Source: Rhodospirillaceae bacterium LM-1 (lineage in GTDB: Bacteria > Pseudomonadota > Alphaproteobacteria > Rhodospirillales > WMHbin7). Taken from it: a DNA stretch of 64,000 nt. Positions within the stretch are counted from its first letter, which is position 1; each line of letters begins with the position of its first letter. Positions 34,481 through 43,565 of the stretch are shown piece by piece. Location of the stretch: assembly GCA_902725215.1 (NCBI GenBank), contig CACUVI010000026.1, forward strand, positions 62,001 through 126,000. Reading direction: 5' to 3'. The notes under the pieces were generated by a model that saw only the letters and a list, made by a program, of their open reading frames with translations, did not search any database and had not been told where the DNA came from. Made by a program: the position numbers and the translations under genes.

Positions 34481-35651
34481 GTCCAAGGCCGACTTTCTGT
34501 TCACCAGCGAATCCGTTTCCGAAGGCCATCCCGATAAGGTCTGCGACCGCATTTCGGACGCCGTCGTCGATATCTTCCTAAGCGCCGATCCCTATGCCCG
34601 CGTCGCCTGCGAAACGCTGTGCACCACCAACCGGGTCGTTCTGGCCGGCGAAGTGCGCGGCCCCGCCTCGATCACGACGCAGCTGATCGAGGATACGACG
34701 CGCCAAGCCATCCGCGACATCGGCTACGAGCAGGACGGCTTCCATTGGAAGAACGCCAAGGTCGAGATTCTGCTGCATTCGCAGTCGGCCGATATCGCGG
34801 TCGGCGTCGATGCCGCCGGGAACAAGGACGAGGGCGCTGGCGACCAGGGCATCATGTTCGGATATGCCTGCACCGAAACGCCGGTGCTGATGCCCGCTCC
34901 CATTTATTACGCCCATGAAATTCTACGCTCGCTGGCCGAGGCGCGCCATTCGGGCGCCACCACCAAGCTGGGTCCCGACGCCAAAAGCCAAGTGACGCTG
35001 CAATATGTGAACGGCAAGCCGGTTCGCGCCACATCGATTGTGGTCTCGACCCAGCACACCGACGACGTCAACCAGGAAGAAGTGCGCGAGATCGTGCGCC
35101 CGCATGTGCTGAACGTTCTGCCCAAGGGCTGGATGTGCGACGAGCCGCATTTCTACGTCAACCCCACCGGTCGTTTCGTCATCGGCGGACCCGATGGCGA
35201 CGCCGGTCTGACGGGCCGCAAGATCATCGTTGACACCTATGGCGGTGCCGCTCCGCATGGCGGCGGTGCTTTCTCGGGCAAAGACCCGACCAAGGTCGAT
35301 CGCTCGGCCGCCTATGCGTCTCGCTATCTGGCTAAGAATGTGGTGGCCGCCGGTCTGGCCGACAGGTGCGTGATCCAGCTGTCCTACGCCATCGGCGTTT
35401 CGAAACCTCTGTCGGTTTATATCGACACGTTCGGCACCGGCAAAGTGGACGAGGACAAGCTGTCCAACGTGCTGCAGGATCTGGTGAATCTTAGCCCGCG
35501 CGGCATTCGCGAGCATCTGGGCCTCAACAAGCCCATCTATGCGCGCACCGCCTCTTACGGCCATTTCGGGCGCAATCCCGACGCCGACGGCGGCTTCTCG
35601 TGGGAAAAGACCGATCTGGTCGAAAGCCTCAAGAAAGCCTTTGGCGCCTGA
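34479..35651 (+). CDS. metK: S-adenosylmethionine synthase
   Basis: This 390-residue MetK makes SAM from methionine and ATP. Signatures are [20 protein letters not shown] at the start, [13 protein letters not shown] in the middle, and [39 protein letters not shown] is near the C-terminus. GTG at 34479 was chosen because AAGGAG lies 6 nt before it and it gives the usual MetK N-terminus ([12 protein letters not shown]). An in-frame ATG at 34461 lacks such a site. The upstream leader could regulate translation. A strong hairpin follows the stop. Confidence 0.95.
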   Translation: MSKADFLFTSESVSEGHPDKVCDRISDAVVDIFLSADPYARVACETLCTTNRVVLAGEVRGPASITTQLIEDTTRQAIRDIGYEQDGFHWKNAKVEILLHSQSADIAVGVDAAGNKDEGAGDQGIMFGYACTETPVLMPAPIYYAHEILRSLAEARHSGATTKLGPDAKSQVTLQYVNGKPVRATSIVVSTQHTDDVNQEEVREIVRPHVLNVLPKGWMCDEPHFYVNPTGRFVIGGPDGDAGLTGRKIIVDTYGGAAPHGGGAFSGKDPTKVDRSAAYASRYLAKNVVAAGLADRCVIQLSYAIGVSKPLSVYIDTFGTGKVDEDKLSNVLQDLVNLSPRGIREHLGLNKPIYARTASYGHFGRNPDADGGFSWEKTDLVESLKKAFGA

Positions 35652-35671
35652 TCAGCCCGATAGGGAACGAC

Positions 35672-36363
35672 GTGACGGGGCGGCAGGACAATCCTGCCGC
35701 CCTCCCCGTTTCTATGGTCGGCGCAAGGGAAAGCCGCTGCGCCAGGGCAAGCAGGAGCTGATCCAAAATCTGCTGCCCGACTTGGCGATTCCTACGCCCG
35801 CTGCTGGCGAAACCATCGATCCCATTGCCTTGTTCTCACCCCCGCCCAGCGAAGTGTGGCTGGAAGTGGGATTCGGGGCGGGCGAACATACGGCCGCGCA
35901 AGCCAGCGCCAACCCGCATGTCGGCTTGATTGCGTCGGAAGTGTTCTTGAACGGGCTGGGCGGGCTTTTGAAACATATCGCGGCCCTTGAATTGGCGAAC
36001 ATCCGCATCTATCCCGAGGATGTCCGCAAATTGCTGCCGTCCTTGCCCGATGCCTGCTTGGGGCGCGCTTTCGTTCTTTTTCCCGATCCATGGCCCAAAA
36101 AGCGCCACGCGGTGCGCCGCTTCATCGGACAAGGCAATCTGGATCAATTGTCGCGGCTGCTGGCACCCGGCAAGGAATTGCGCGTCGCCAGCGACCATCC
36201 GATCTATATCGAATGGGCACAAGAACAGATGGCCATGCGCGATGACTTCAAGCCTGTCTTGACGACGAATTTGCGGCCCAGCGATTGGCCGCCGTCGCGC
36301 TACGAGCAAAAAGCGCTCGAGAAGGGCGTTTCTTGCACCTACATGGCGTGGGCGCGGGTTTAG
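35672..36363 (+). CDS. trmB: tRNA (guanine-N7)-methyltransferase TrmB, apparent frameshift at 5' end
   Basis: The main frame encodes a full TrmB core: FYGRRKGKPLRQGKQ, SAM motif LEVGFGAGEHTA, EDVRKLLP, FPDPWPKKRH and the SDHPIYIEWAQ region. It makes m7G46 in tRNA. That frame has no ATG or GTG after the metK stop; only a TTG at 35641 inside metK. A GTG at 35672, with AGGGA 5 nt upstream, is in another frame and reads MTGRQDNPAALP up to a C-run at 35704-35707. One extra C there would join it to RFYGRRKG. This looks like a one-base deletion or a sequencing error in a hairpin. It overlaps the ptsI stop. Confidence 0.75.
35675..35709 (+). terminator. Strong hairpin after metK, within the 5' end of trmB
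   Basis: GGCGGCAGGA (35679-35688) pairs perfectly with TCCTGCCGCC (35692-35701) across CAA, and ACGGGG (35675-35680) can extend onto CCCCGT (35704-35709). A short TTTCT follows. It starts 24 nt after the metK stop and could be an intrinsic terminator or attenuator. It covers the codons of the likely trmB start and the C-run where the frame breaks. Confidence 0.65.
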
Positions 36364-38132
36364 CTTTTTGCGTCGGTCTCGTCGTTGAAACTGTCGATCA
36401 GCGCCGAAATGCGCGCCGAATCCACTTGATCCATGATGCTGCGCGCGCGCCGGATGGCGCCGCTTAGGTTCATGGCGCGGATGCGCTGCTTGACGCGGCC
36501 CAGATGGATGGGGGCCATCGACAATTCACGGATGCCCAAGCCCAGCAAAAGCCCGGTCAAGCGGGCTTCGCCCGCCATTTCGCCGCAGACCGACACGGGA
36601 ATGCGCGCCCGCAGCGCCGCTTCGGTGGCGAATTGAATCATGCGCAGCACCGCCGGGTGCAGCGGATTGTAAAGGCTGGCCACTTGCTCGTCCGATCGGT
36701 CGATGGCCAGCGTGTACATGGTCAGATCGTTGGTGCCGATGGCGAAGAAATCGGCATGCGCGGCCAGGGCGTCGGCCGTGATGGCGGCGCCAGGAATTTC
36801 GATCATGATGCCAAGCGGCGGCAGCGGATCGGCGATCGGCACGCGTTTGCGCTTCAGTTTCTTGGCGATGCGCGTCATCGCCTCGCGCACGCTGGTCACC
36901 TCGCCCACCGTCATGACCATGGGCAGAAGAATGCGGATCGGTCCATGCGCTCCGGCGCGAAGGCAGGCAGTCAATTGGGGTTCCAGCAGTTCCGGATGCT
37001 TGAGCGACAGGCGAATGGCGCGCAGGCCCAGGGCGGGGTTAAGGCCCGGCGAATCGAGATCTGGCAGTTTCTCGCTGCCCGCATCCAGCGTGCGAATGGT
37101 GACGGGGCGGCCCTTCATCGCTTTGACGATGCCTGCCAGCGCTTGATACTGCTCTTCCTCGTTGGGCAGGTCGCTGCGGTTCATGAACAAGAACTCGCTG
37201 CGCAGCAAACCAACCCCCATGGCGCCCGCGCTCAACACGCCATCGACTTCGCCGGGCAATTCGATATTGGCCATTAGGGAAATCGTCTCGCCGTCCCTGG
37301 TCACGGCGGGCAAGCTGGCCAAGCCTTCAAGCTGGCGGCGGATGCGCAGATGCTGGGCGCGAAGCGCGCGGTAGGCGGATAAGGTTGAGGCGGAAGGGTT
37401 GATGATGACTTGACCAAGCCCGCCATCGATGATGACGGTCTCGCCGCCGCGTAACCCATCCAATAAGCCAGAAACGCCCAGCACCGAAGGGATGCCCAAG
37501 GAACGGGCCATGATGGCGGTGTGGCTTTCCATGCCGCCGGCTTCTGTCGCCAGTCCCAAAACCAGCTTGGGGTCAAGAAGGGCGGTGTCAGCGGGCGACA
37601 ATTCGTCGGCCAGGACGGCTGAATTCTTGTTCAACTGTTCGAAAGGCCGCCAAGCGGATTTGTTGAGTGCTCGGATCAGGCGCGAACCCACCTCGCTGAT
37701 GTCGGCGGCCCTGGCCGCCAGATAGGAATCATCGACGGCGGCCAATCCCTCGACGATCTCGCCGATCTCGCGCATGACGGCGGATTCGGCATTGATGCGC
37801 TCTTGCTTGATGCGCGCCTCGACGCCGCGCACCAAGCGCGATCCCTTAAGCATTTGAAGATAGGCTTCCAAAAGATAGCCCATTTCCTCGGCTGCCGCCG
37901 AAGGCAGCTTCTTGGCCTTGTGCAACAAATCGTCAACTTGGCGTCCGGCTTGGCTGGCCGCCAGTTGGAATCGGGACAACTCGTCATCGATGCGCGACGA
38001 GGGAATGCGGTATTCGGGCACATGCACTTGGCCATGCTCGTGGCGATGCGCAATGCCAACCGCAATGCCGGGCGCCGCGGCCAGACCTTCCAGGATGCGC
38101 TCTTTGCCCGCTGCGGGCTGGCTAGTCTTCAT
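36360..38132 (-). CDS. ptsI: Phosphoenolpyruvate-protein phosphotransferase (PTS enzyme I)
   Basis: This 590-residue enzyme I transfers phosphate from PEP to HPr. The phospho-histidine is in GGMESHTAIMARSLGIPSV near residue 205. The PEP-binding barrel has GVGLLRSEFLFMNR, LDAGSEKLPDL, GIMIEIPGA and FFAIGTNDLTMYTLA, with the cysteine in VSVCGEMAGE. No N-terminal GAF domain is present, so it is not the PtsP form. The ATG at 38132 overlaps the HPr gene by 11 nt. No sugar permease is encoded nearby, so a regulatory PTS is inferred. Confidence 0.93.
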   Translation of the reverse strand: MKTSQPAAGKERILEGLAAAPGIAVGIAHRHEHGQVHVPEYRIPSSRIDDELSRFQLAASQAGRQVDDLLHKAKKLPSAAAEEMGYLLEAYLQMLKGSRLVRGVEARIKQERINAESAVMREIGEIVEGLAAVDDSYLAARAADISEVGSRLIRALNKSAWRPFEQLNKNSAVLADELSPADTALLDPKLVLGLATEAGGMESHTAIMARSLGIPSVLGVSGLLDGLRGGETVIIDGGLGQVIINPSASTLSAYRALRAQHLRIRRQLEGLASLPAVTRDGETISLMANIELPGEVDGVLSAGAMGVGLLRSEFLFMNRSDLPNEEEQYQALAGIVKAMKGRPVTIRTLDAGSEKLPDLDSPGLNPALGLRAIRLSLKHPELLEPQLTACLRAGAHGPIRILLPMVMTVGEVTSVREAMTRIAKKLKRKRVPIADPLPPLGIMIEIPGAAITADALAAHADFFAIGTNDLTMYTLAIDRSDEQVASLYNPLHPAVLRMIQFATEAALRARIPVSVCGEMAGEARLTGLLLGLGIRELSMAPIHLGRVKQRIRAMNLSGAIRRARSIMDQVDSARISALIDSFNDETDAKS

Positions 38133-38397
38133 CGAATTTGCGCTCCACAAGATCGGTCAGTGCCGACAAGGCCGCCTCGGCGTCATCGCCCAGAGTGCGG
38201 ATCTCAATTTGCGTTCCCGGGGCCGCGGCCAGCATCATCAGGCCCATGATCGAGACGCCGGAAACTTCCTGGCCCTTGCGGCTGACGAAGGTCTGGGCGC
38301 TGAACTGTCCCGCCGTTTTGACGAATTTCGCCGCCGCCCTGGCATGCAAGCCTAAGCGATTGACGATGGTGACGGTGCGGCTAAGAGCTTGCGGCAT
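38122..38397 (-). CDS. ptsH: HPr phosphocarrier protein
   Basis: This 91-residue HPr has the active histidine in NRLGLHARAAAKFV and a regulatory serine in EVSGVSIMGLMML, the site phosphorylated by HPr kinase. Because hprK lies three genes upstream in the same cluster, serine phosphorylation is likely. It shares the cluster with enzyme I (11-nt overlap) and the EIIA-Man-type protein (10 nt upstream). It passes phosphate between enzyme I and EIIA. Confidence 0.93.
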   Translation of the reverse strand: MPQALSRTVTIVNRLGLHARAAAKFVKTAGQFSAQTFVSRKGQEVSGVSIMGLMMLAAAPGTQIEIRTLGDDAEAALSALTDLVERKFDED

Positions 38398-38407
38398 GTC
38401 CTGCCCC

Positions 38408-38806
38408 CTACTGCGCCAGCAGGCGCGAGGCCACGTTGATGTATTTGCGCCCCGCTTCCTGGGCGCTGGAAACCGCCATGCCCAGGGGTTCGGAATTGCG
38501 CACGCTGGCCAGCTTGATCAGCATGGGCAGATTGACACCCGCGATTACTTCGATATGCGCCTTGTCCATGATCGAAATGGCCAAATTGGAGGGCGTTCCG
38601 CCAAACATGTCGGTCAGCACGACGACGCCAGCACCCGCATCCACCTTGGCGACCTTGTCCAGAATTTCCTGGCGGCGCATTTCCATGTCGTCATCGGGTT
38701 GAATGCAGACCAACTCGACGGCTGGCTGTTTGCCGACGACATGTTCAAGCGCCGCAACCAGTTCGACCGCCAAGCGGCCATGGGTAACAAGGACGAGTCC
38801 GATCAT
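38408..38806 (-). CDS. PTS EIIA component, mannose family
   Basis: This 132-residue EIIA-Man domain protein has the phospho-acceptor histidine in LVLVTHGRLAVEL, near residue 9, and VVVLTDMFGGTPSNLA, the conserved active-site loop. It lacks a fused EIIB and no EIIC/EIID genes are near, so it probably has a signalling rather than transport role, as in other alphaproteobacterial regulatory PTS clusters. It follows rapZ, with 25 nt between them. Confidence 0.9.
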   Translation of the reverse strand: MIGLVLVTHGRLAVELVAALEHVVGKQPAVELVCIQPDDDMEMRRQEILDKVAKVDAGAGVVVLTDMFGGTPSNLAISIMDKAHIEVIAGVNLPMLIKLASVRNSEPLGMAVSSAQEAGRKYINVASRLLAQ

Positions 38807-38831
38807 GACAGGTTTCCGGTCGATTGAGTGA

Positions 38832-39746
38832 TCATGTGAGCGAAGACAATTCGCGGTGGCGCAATTCGACGGCCTGGCCCTGCTGGGAAAGCCAGTCGGC
38901 CAGCCGTTCGGCCACGAAGACCGAGCGATGCCGCCCGCCGGTGCAGCCGATGGCGATGGTTAGGTAGCTTTTGCCCTCGGCGGCGAAACGGGGCAATAGC
39001 GGGGCCAGCAGGCCGGTCAGGCGCGAGAAATAATCGTCGAAGCTAGGGTCGGCGGCGACGTAGGCGGCCACCTGGGCGTCGCGCCCGGTCAGCGGCTTCA
39101 ACTCGGGCACGTAATGAGGATTGATCAGAAACCGGGCGTCGAAAACCAGATCGGCTTCGCGCGGCAGGCCTTGGCGGTAGGAGAAGGACGTCACGAACAG
39201 CACGAGACGGTGGCGGCTTTCCAGACCGAATTGCGCCTCCATCAAATGGCGGAACTCGCCGATGGCAAGACGCGAGGAATCGATGACCAGATCGGCTCGC
39301 AGTTTCAAGGGGGCCAGCAAGGCCCTCTCGTGCTGAATGCCGTCGATGAGCGGCCGGTCGGTGGCCAGCGGATGACGGCGGCGCGTTTCGGTAAAGCGTC
39401 TGGCCAGCGCATCGTCGTCGGCGTCGAGAAACAAAAGTTTCACATCGACCGGCGTTTCCAGAATCATGCGGGCGATGGCGGCGTCGATGTCGTTGACGCC
39501 GAAATCGCGCGTGCGGATATCGATGCCGACCGCCAAAGGGCGCTCCAGAATCGCGTCGGGCCGCACCAGCTGCGCGAACAAGGACAGGGGCAAGTTGTCC
39601 ACCGCTTCATAGCCCAGATCCTCAAGCGCCTTCAGGGCCGAGGTGCGGCCAGCGCCGGACATGCCGGTCACGATAACCACGCGGGCTGGCGCCGCGTGGG
39701 CGGATGTCTGGGACATTTTGTTCTGGCTGGCCGGAGCGTCGGTCAT
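38832..39746 (-). CDS. rapZ: RNase adapter protein RapZ (YvcJ)
   Basis: This 304-residue nucleotide-binding protein has the P-loop VTGMSGAGRTSALKALEDLG followed by EAVDNLPLSL, GIDIRTRDF, and the C-terminal GCTGGRHRSVFVAERLADWL. In E. coli RapZ guides RNase E to the GlmZ sRNA; the alphaproteobacterial role is less clear. The P-loop has arginine in place of the usual lysine, which I believe is common in this class. It overlaps hprK by 4 nt. The start may be at an internal methionine (residue 10). Confidence 0.9.
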   Translation of the reverse strand: MTDAPASQNKMSQTSAHAAPARVVIVTGMSGAGRTSALKALEDLGYEAVDNLPLSLFAQLVRPDAILERPLAVGIDIRTRDFGVNDIDAAIARMILETPVDVKLLFLDADDDALARRFTETRRRHPLATDRPLIDGIQHERALLAPLKLRADLVIDSSRLAIGEFRHLMEAQFGLESRHRLVLFVTSFSYRQGLPREADLVFDARFLINPHYVPELKPLTGRDAQVAAYVAADPSFDDYFSRLTGLLAPLLPRFAAEGKSYLTIAIGCTGGRHRSVFVAERLADWLSQQGQAVELRHRELSSLT

Positions 39747-40177
39747 TGCGGGCGCATTATAGCCTCATCCCCACCCATAAGGGCAAGGCGCAGCTTGGCT
39801 GGCGTCGATGCCTCGAAGGGGGCCAGACGCAAAAGCGGCAACTGGCCGCCATCGCAGGTCCAGGCGGCGGGGTCAGGCAGTCGCTCGATCAGCGCCTTGG
39901 CGACCAGTTCGACAGCTAAAACAAGAGGGACCTTGGTCCGATAAGGCAGGCGCAGCAAGCCGATTCCCCTGGCTTCGATTAGTCCCGCGATGGGCGGCGG
40001 GGGCGAGGCGACAAGACGCCCGCCCTCATGGGTGATGTCAACTTGGTCATCAGAGATCAGAACGGCGCCGCCATCGATCAGGCGCAAAGCCAGATCGCTT
40101 TTACCGCTGCCCGATGGACCCAGAAGCAAAAGGCCCTGGCCGCCAAGCGCGACCGATGTGGCATGCACGAGCGCCAT
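39743..40177 (-). CDS. hprK: HPr kinase, short alphaproteobacterial form
   Basis: This 144-residue protein has only the C-terminal kinase domain of HprK, with the P-loop LLLLGPSGSGKSDLALRLID near residue 18 and ISDDQVDI after it. A GIGLLRLPY segment corresponds to the catalytic region. The N-terminal domain of Gram-positive HprK is absent, as usual in this class. It phosphorylates the HPr serine. The ATG at 40177 gives MALVHATSVAL; a TTG two codons upstream is possible. It overlaps rapZ and starts 31 nt after chvG. Confidence 0.9.
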   Translation of the reverse strand: MALVHATSVALGGQGLLLLGPSGSGKSDLALRLIDGGAVLISDDQVDITHEGGRLVASPPPPIAGLIEARGIGLLRLPYRTKVPLVLAVELVAKALIERLPDPAAWTCDGGQLPLLRLAPFEASTPAKLRLALMGGDEAIMRPQ

Positions 40178-40208
40178 GGCCAAAGGGTGGCCGCAGGCCG
40201 GGCTTCTG

Positions 40209-41849
40209 TCAATCGCCCTTCGCGGGCAATTCGACGGTAAATCTGGCCCCTAGTACCTTGCCGTCCGTCCCGAGGTGGTTTTCCGCCTGGATGCTTCCCT
40301 GATGGGCGGTGACGATCTGGCGAGAAATCGCCAAGCCCAGGCCGGAATGGGTGCCGAATTTCTCGCCAACCGGACGTTCGCTGTAGAAGCGGTCGAAGAT
40401 CGCCTCGGTCTTGCCCTCTGGAATGCCAGGACCCTCGTCTTCCACGCTGATGCGAACCAACCCGTCCGTCCGCCAGGCCCGCACGCAAATCGCGCCATTG
40501 GCTGGGCTGAAGGAAACGGCGTTGGCGATCAGGTTGCGCATGACTTGGGCCAAGCGGCTTTCAATGCCGGGCACGCTTAAGGAATCGTTGTCGGGAAGAA
40601 CAAGTTCAAGGCGGGGCGCGTCCGGCTTTCGGGTCGCGCCATGGATGTCGGCAAGGGTTTGCAGAAGCGAGGCCAGGGGTACCGGCTGGGTCTCGGCGCG
40701 CGACAGTTCCGCATCTAGTCGCGAGGCGTCCGAGATGTCGGTGATCAAGCGGTCCAGGCGTCCCACGTCATCGACGATGATCGCCATCAGGCGCGCCTTC
40801 TGGTCGGGTTCTGATACCAGCGAAATGGTTTCAACGGCGCTTCTTAGGCTGGTCAGCGGATTCTTGATTTCGTGCGCCACGTCGGCCGCGAAGGATTCGA
40901 TGGCGTCCATGCGCGCCCACAAAGCCTCGGTCATGTCGGCCAAGGCATGGGCCAGTTCCGATATTTCATCATGCCTGCCTGGAAAGCGCGGAATGTCGGG
41001 CCGCCTGCCATGGCCCCTTCGCACCCGCTCGGCCGCCAAGGCCAACCTGCGCACCGGTCTGGCGATGGTGCCCGCCAAATAAAGCGACAATAGAACCGTA
41101 ACCCCCAGGGCCAAGGCCGTCATTTCCAGAATATTAAGGCGCACTTGCAAAAGCCGCTGTTCGATTTCCCCGCTGTCTTGCATCAGCATCAAGGCGCCAA
41201 CCACCTGTTTGAAGCGCTGAACTGGCACGGCGATGCTGAGAAACACGCCGCCTTCGGCGTTCGAGCGGATCATTTCCGACATGTCGCCATCCAGGGCGGA
41301 CAGCACCTCGACATAATCCTTGGCCTTCTGCGGGTGGCTTTCGCGATAGCGCGGCAGGCTTGCTTCGTTGGCGACCGGGCGCATCAACCAACTGCGCAAT
41401 TTATCGGTCAGATTCGAGAATCCCTTCTCACGGTACAGCGGTGCCAATTCTTCGACTTCGATTTCGCCGGAAGGGCCGTACAGCGTGCGGCTGTCTGCCA
41501 GCAGCGCGCCTTCCAGAGAAAACAAGCGCGCCCGCAACTCAGCCGGTTCGGCCAGACGGCGCACCATGTTGCGGGCAATCGACAAATCAATTGGGGTGGC
41601 GCCCTCGGGGTCCTCCTCGCTGGCTTCTTCATAGACGGCGCCTTCCGCCAGGGCGGCGGCGAACATCTGTCCTTGGGTGTGCAGCGAGGCCAAGGTCTGT
41701 TCAACCAAAGTGGCGCGGTATTCGTCGAGATAAAGAAGTCCCACCACCAGCACCAGAATCGGCATCATGTTGACGGCCAAAATGCGGCGCGTCAGCGGCG
41801 ACAGGCGCTGATGACGCGGTCTTGCTTCCTGGGGTCCGGTCTCGCTCAT
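40209..41849 (-). CDS. chvG: Sensor histidine kinase ChvG-like
   Basis: This 546-residue kinase has an N-terminal helix (RRILAVNMMPILVLVVGLLYL), a periplasmic sensor region to about residue 235, a second helix (MTALALGVTVLLSLYLAGTI), HAMP, then the H-box FAADVAHEIKNPLTSLRSA with the phospho-histidine. NLIANAVSFS is the N-box and DEGPGIPEG plus HSGLGLAISRQI complete the ATPase. With ChvI it senses acid or envelope stress in rhizobia and Agrobacterium. The start is coupled to chvI by a 1-nt overlap. Confidence 0.9.
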   Translation of the reverse strand: MSETGPQEARPRHQRLSPLTRRILAVNMMPILVLVVGLLYLDEYRATLVEQTLASLHTQGQMFAAALAEGAVYEEASEEDPEGATPIDLSIARNMVRRLAEPAELRARLFSLEGALLADSRTLYGPSGEIEVEELAPLYREKGFSNLTDKLRSWLMRPVANEASLPRYRESHPQKAKDYVEVLSALDGDMSEMIRSNAEGGVFLSIAVPVQRFKQVVGALMLMQDSGEIEQRLLQVRLNILEMTALALGVTVLLSLYLAGTIARPVRRLALAAERVRRGHGRRPDIPRFPGRHDEISELAHALADMTEALWARMDAIESFAADVAHEIKNPLTSLRSAVETISLVSEPDQKARLMAIIVDDVGRLDRLITDISDASRLDAELSRAETQPVPLASLLQTLADIHGATRKPDAPRLELVLPDNDSLSVPGIESRLAQVMRNLIANAVSFSPANGAICVRAWRTDGLVRISVEDEGPGIPEGKTEAIFDRFYSERPVGEKFGTHSGLGLAISRQIVTAHQGSIQAENHLGTDGKVLGARFTVELPAKGD

Positions 41850-42541
41850 CAAGCGTCGCGATAGCGATAGCCGACGCCGTACAGCGTTTCTATATGCTGG
41901 AATTCGCCGTCGATCTCGCGGAATTTGCGGCGCATGCGCTTGATGTGGCTGTCGATGGTGCGGTCGTCCACGTAAACCGTTTCGCCATAGGCGGCGTCGA
42001 TCAACTGGTCGCGGTTCTTCACATGGCCGGGCCGCATGGCCAGCGCCTTCAGCAGCAGGAATTCGGTGACGGTCAGTTCGACATGCTTGCCCTCCCAGGT
42101 GCAGGCATGGCGGGTGGGAGCCAGCTCCAGCTTGCCCCGCTTGATCAGATTGGCGTCCGCCGCCTCGCCGCCCTCGACGGCTTCCTTGCGCCGGAGCAGG
42201 GCCTTGATGCGTTCAAGCAGCAATCTTTGCGAGAAGGGCTTCTTGATGTAGTCGTCGGCCCCCATGCGCAGGCCCAGAAGCTCGTCGCTCTCATCATCCT
42301 TCGAGGTGAGAAAGATGACCGGCAACTGGCTTTTTTGCCTGAGCTTTTGCAGCAACTCCAAACCGTCCATGCGCGGCATTTTAATGTCCAGCACGGCCAG
42401 ATCTGGCGGCTCTGCGCCGATGCCGCGCAAAGCCTCGGCGCCGTCGGTATAGGTGCGGACCTTGAATCCTTCCGCTTCCAGCATCAAGGAAACCGAAGCC
42501 AGAATGTTGCGGTCGTCATCGACCAAAGCGATGGTGTTCAT
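41849..42541 (-). CDS. chvI: DNA-binding response regulator ChvI-like
   Basis: This 230-residue OmpR/PhoB-type regulator has [10 protein letters not shown], the phospho-aspartate in [21 protein letters not shown] and [12 protein letters not shown], and a winged-helix domain ending [14 protein letters not shown]. The [24 protein letters not shown] recognition segment is typical. The ATG at 42541 follows GGGGC. It is divergent from the cbiMNQO leader, with about 30 nt between its start and the cobalt operon's promoter. The reading frame extends far upstream but that part is not coding. Confidence 0.92.
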   Translation of the reverse strand: MNTIALVDDDRNILASVSLMLEAEGFKVRTYTDGAEALRGIGAEPPDLAVLDIKMPRMDGLELLQKLRQKSQLPVIFLTSKDDESDELLGLRMGADDYIKKPFSQRLLLERIKALLRRKEAVEGGEAADANLIKRGKLELAPTRHACTWEGKHVELTVTEFLLLKALAMRPGHVKNRDQLIDAAYGETVYVDDRTIDSHIKRMRRKFREIDGEFQHIETLYGVGYRYRDA

Positions 42542-42573
42542 ATGTTTGCCCCAATCGGTATTACCGAAAGCAA

Positions 42574-42602
42574 TTGACGAAATGTTTGTGGCGAAATTAT
42601 AG
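42574..42602 (+). promoter_or_regulatory. Putative sigma-70 promoter of the cobalamin riboswitch/cbiMNQO operon
   Basis: TTGACG at 42574-42579 and TTATAG at 42597-42602 are spaced by 17 nt. The predicted start is near 42609, two bases before the riboswitch P1 stem, so the promoter and riboswitch agree. Confidence 0.6.
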
Positions 42603-42610
42603 TGGCCCTT

Positions 42611-42805
42611 GACGGTTTCCGTGAGGGGATAAAACGTTCCATTGCGGAAAAAGGGAACAAGGTGCCGCGATTTCGCATCGCAATGCCTGGGCTGCCCCCG
42701 CAACTGTAAGCGGCGAGCCGGTCTTTCGACAACGCCACTGAGGCCGAAACGCCTTGGGAAGGCAGAAAGATCAGCCAAGACCCGCGAGCCAGGAGACCTG
42801 CCGTC
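42611..42805 (+). promoter_or_regulatory. Cobalamin (B12) riboswitch
   Basis: The region holds the conserved cobalamin aptamer elements: AAAGGGAACAAGGTGC, GGCTGCCCCCGCAACTGTAA, GCCACTG, GGGAAGGC, and the B12 box GCCAGGAGACCTGCC near 42788-42803. P1 is GACGG (42611-42615) with CCGTC (42801-42805). Downstream TCTCCT (42840-42845) can pair with AGGAGA (42910-42915), the ribosome-binding site of cbiM, which suggests translational control. It should lower cobalt uptake when adenosylcobalamin is plentiful. The remaining leader to 42920 holds a TTTCCC/GGGAAA hairpin. Confidence 0.93.
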
Positions 42806-42920
42806 ATTCATTGCCTGTGCGTGCCATTGGGGCGGGGTGTCTCCTTGGACGTGGTGTTTCCCAAAGGGGAAATCTCCCACCGCCGGCTCTGGAATTGGCT
42901 CGAACGGTGAGGAGAAAGCG

Positions 42921-43565
42921 ATGCACATCATGGAAGGCTATCTTCCCCCGGCTCATGCGGCCTTTTGGACGCTGGCGGCGGCTCCTTTCGTCATTCACGG
43001 CTCGATCGCGCTCAAGCGGCGCTTCAAGGACCATCCGCAAGAGCGGCTGCTGATCGGCGCGGCGGGCGCTTTCGCCTTCGTTCTGTCAGCGCTGAAACTG
43101 CCCAGCGTCACAGGCAGTTGCTCGCATCCCACCGGGGTTGGGCTGGGGGCCGCCCTGTTCGGTCCGGCCCCCATGGCGGTGCTGGGAACGGCGGTTCTGC
43201 TGTTCCAGGCCCTGCTGCTGGCCCATGGCGGCATCACGACCCTGGGCGCCAATGTGTTCTCGATGGCGATTGTGGGTCCCTGGGTGGCCTTCGGCTTGTG
43301 GAAGGGCGCTCGCGGCCTGGGCCTGGGGGTTGGCGTCGCCATGTTTCTGGCGGCCAGTCTGGGCGATCTGGCGACCTATCTGATTACATCTGCCCAATTG
43401 GCGCTGGCCTATCCCGATCCTGTTTCCGGCATTGCGGGGGCCTTCTACAAGTTTGCGGGCATCTTCGCGCTGACCCAGATTCCCCTGGCCGCCGCCGAAG
43501 GACTGCTGAGCGTGGTGGCGATGAATTTGCTGACCCAGCGCGGGCTGGTGGGGGTGCGGCCATGA
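42921..43565 (+). CDS. cbiM: Cobalt ECF transporter S component CbiM
   Basis: This 214-residue membrane protein is the substrate-specific component of the cobalt ECF transporter. The N-terminal [12 protein letters not shown] contains the metal-binding His of the CbiM family, followed by about six or seven hydrophobic helices, with [16 protein letters not shown] and [20 protein letters not shown] as signatures. GAGGAGAAAGCG precedes the ATG. It overlaps cbiN by 4 nt. The upstream cobalamin riboswitch fits B12-repressed cobalt import. Confidence 0.94.
   Translation: MHIMEGYLPPAHAAFWTLAAAPFVIHGSIALKRRFKDHPQERLLIGAAGAFAFVLSALKLPSVTGSCSHPTGVGLGAALFGPAPMAVLGTAVLLFQALLLAHGGITTLGANVFSMAIVGPWVAFGLWKGARGLGLGVGVAMFLAASLGDLATYLITSAQLALAYPDPVSGIAGAFYKFAGIFALTQIPLAAAEGLLSVVAMNLLTQRGLVGVRP

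Noticed and set aside
35641-35671. TTG at 35641 as the trmB start
   Set aside because: Weak upstream site, deep in metK, and gives a long unconserved N-terminus; the GTG at 35672 plus one base fits better.
42806-42920. Intrinsic terminator after the cobalamin riboswitch
   Set aside because: A TTTCCC/GGGAAA hairpin exists but lacks a T-run; pairing with the ribosome-binding site is more likely.
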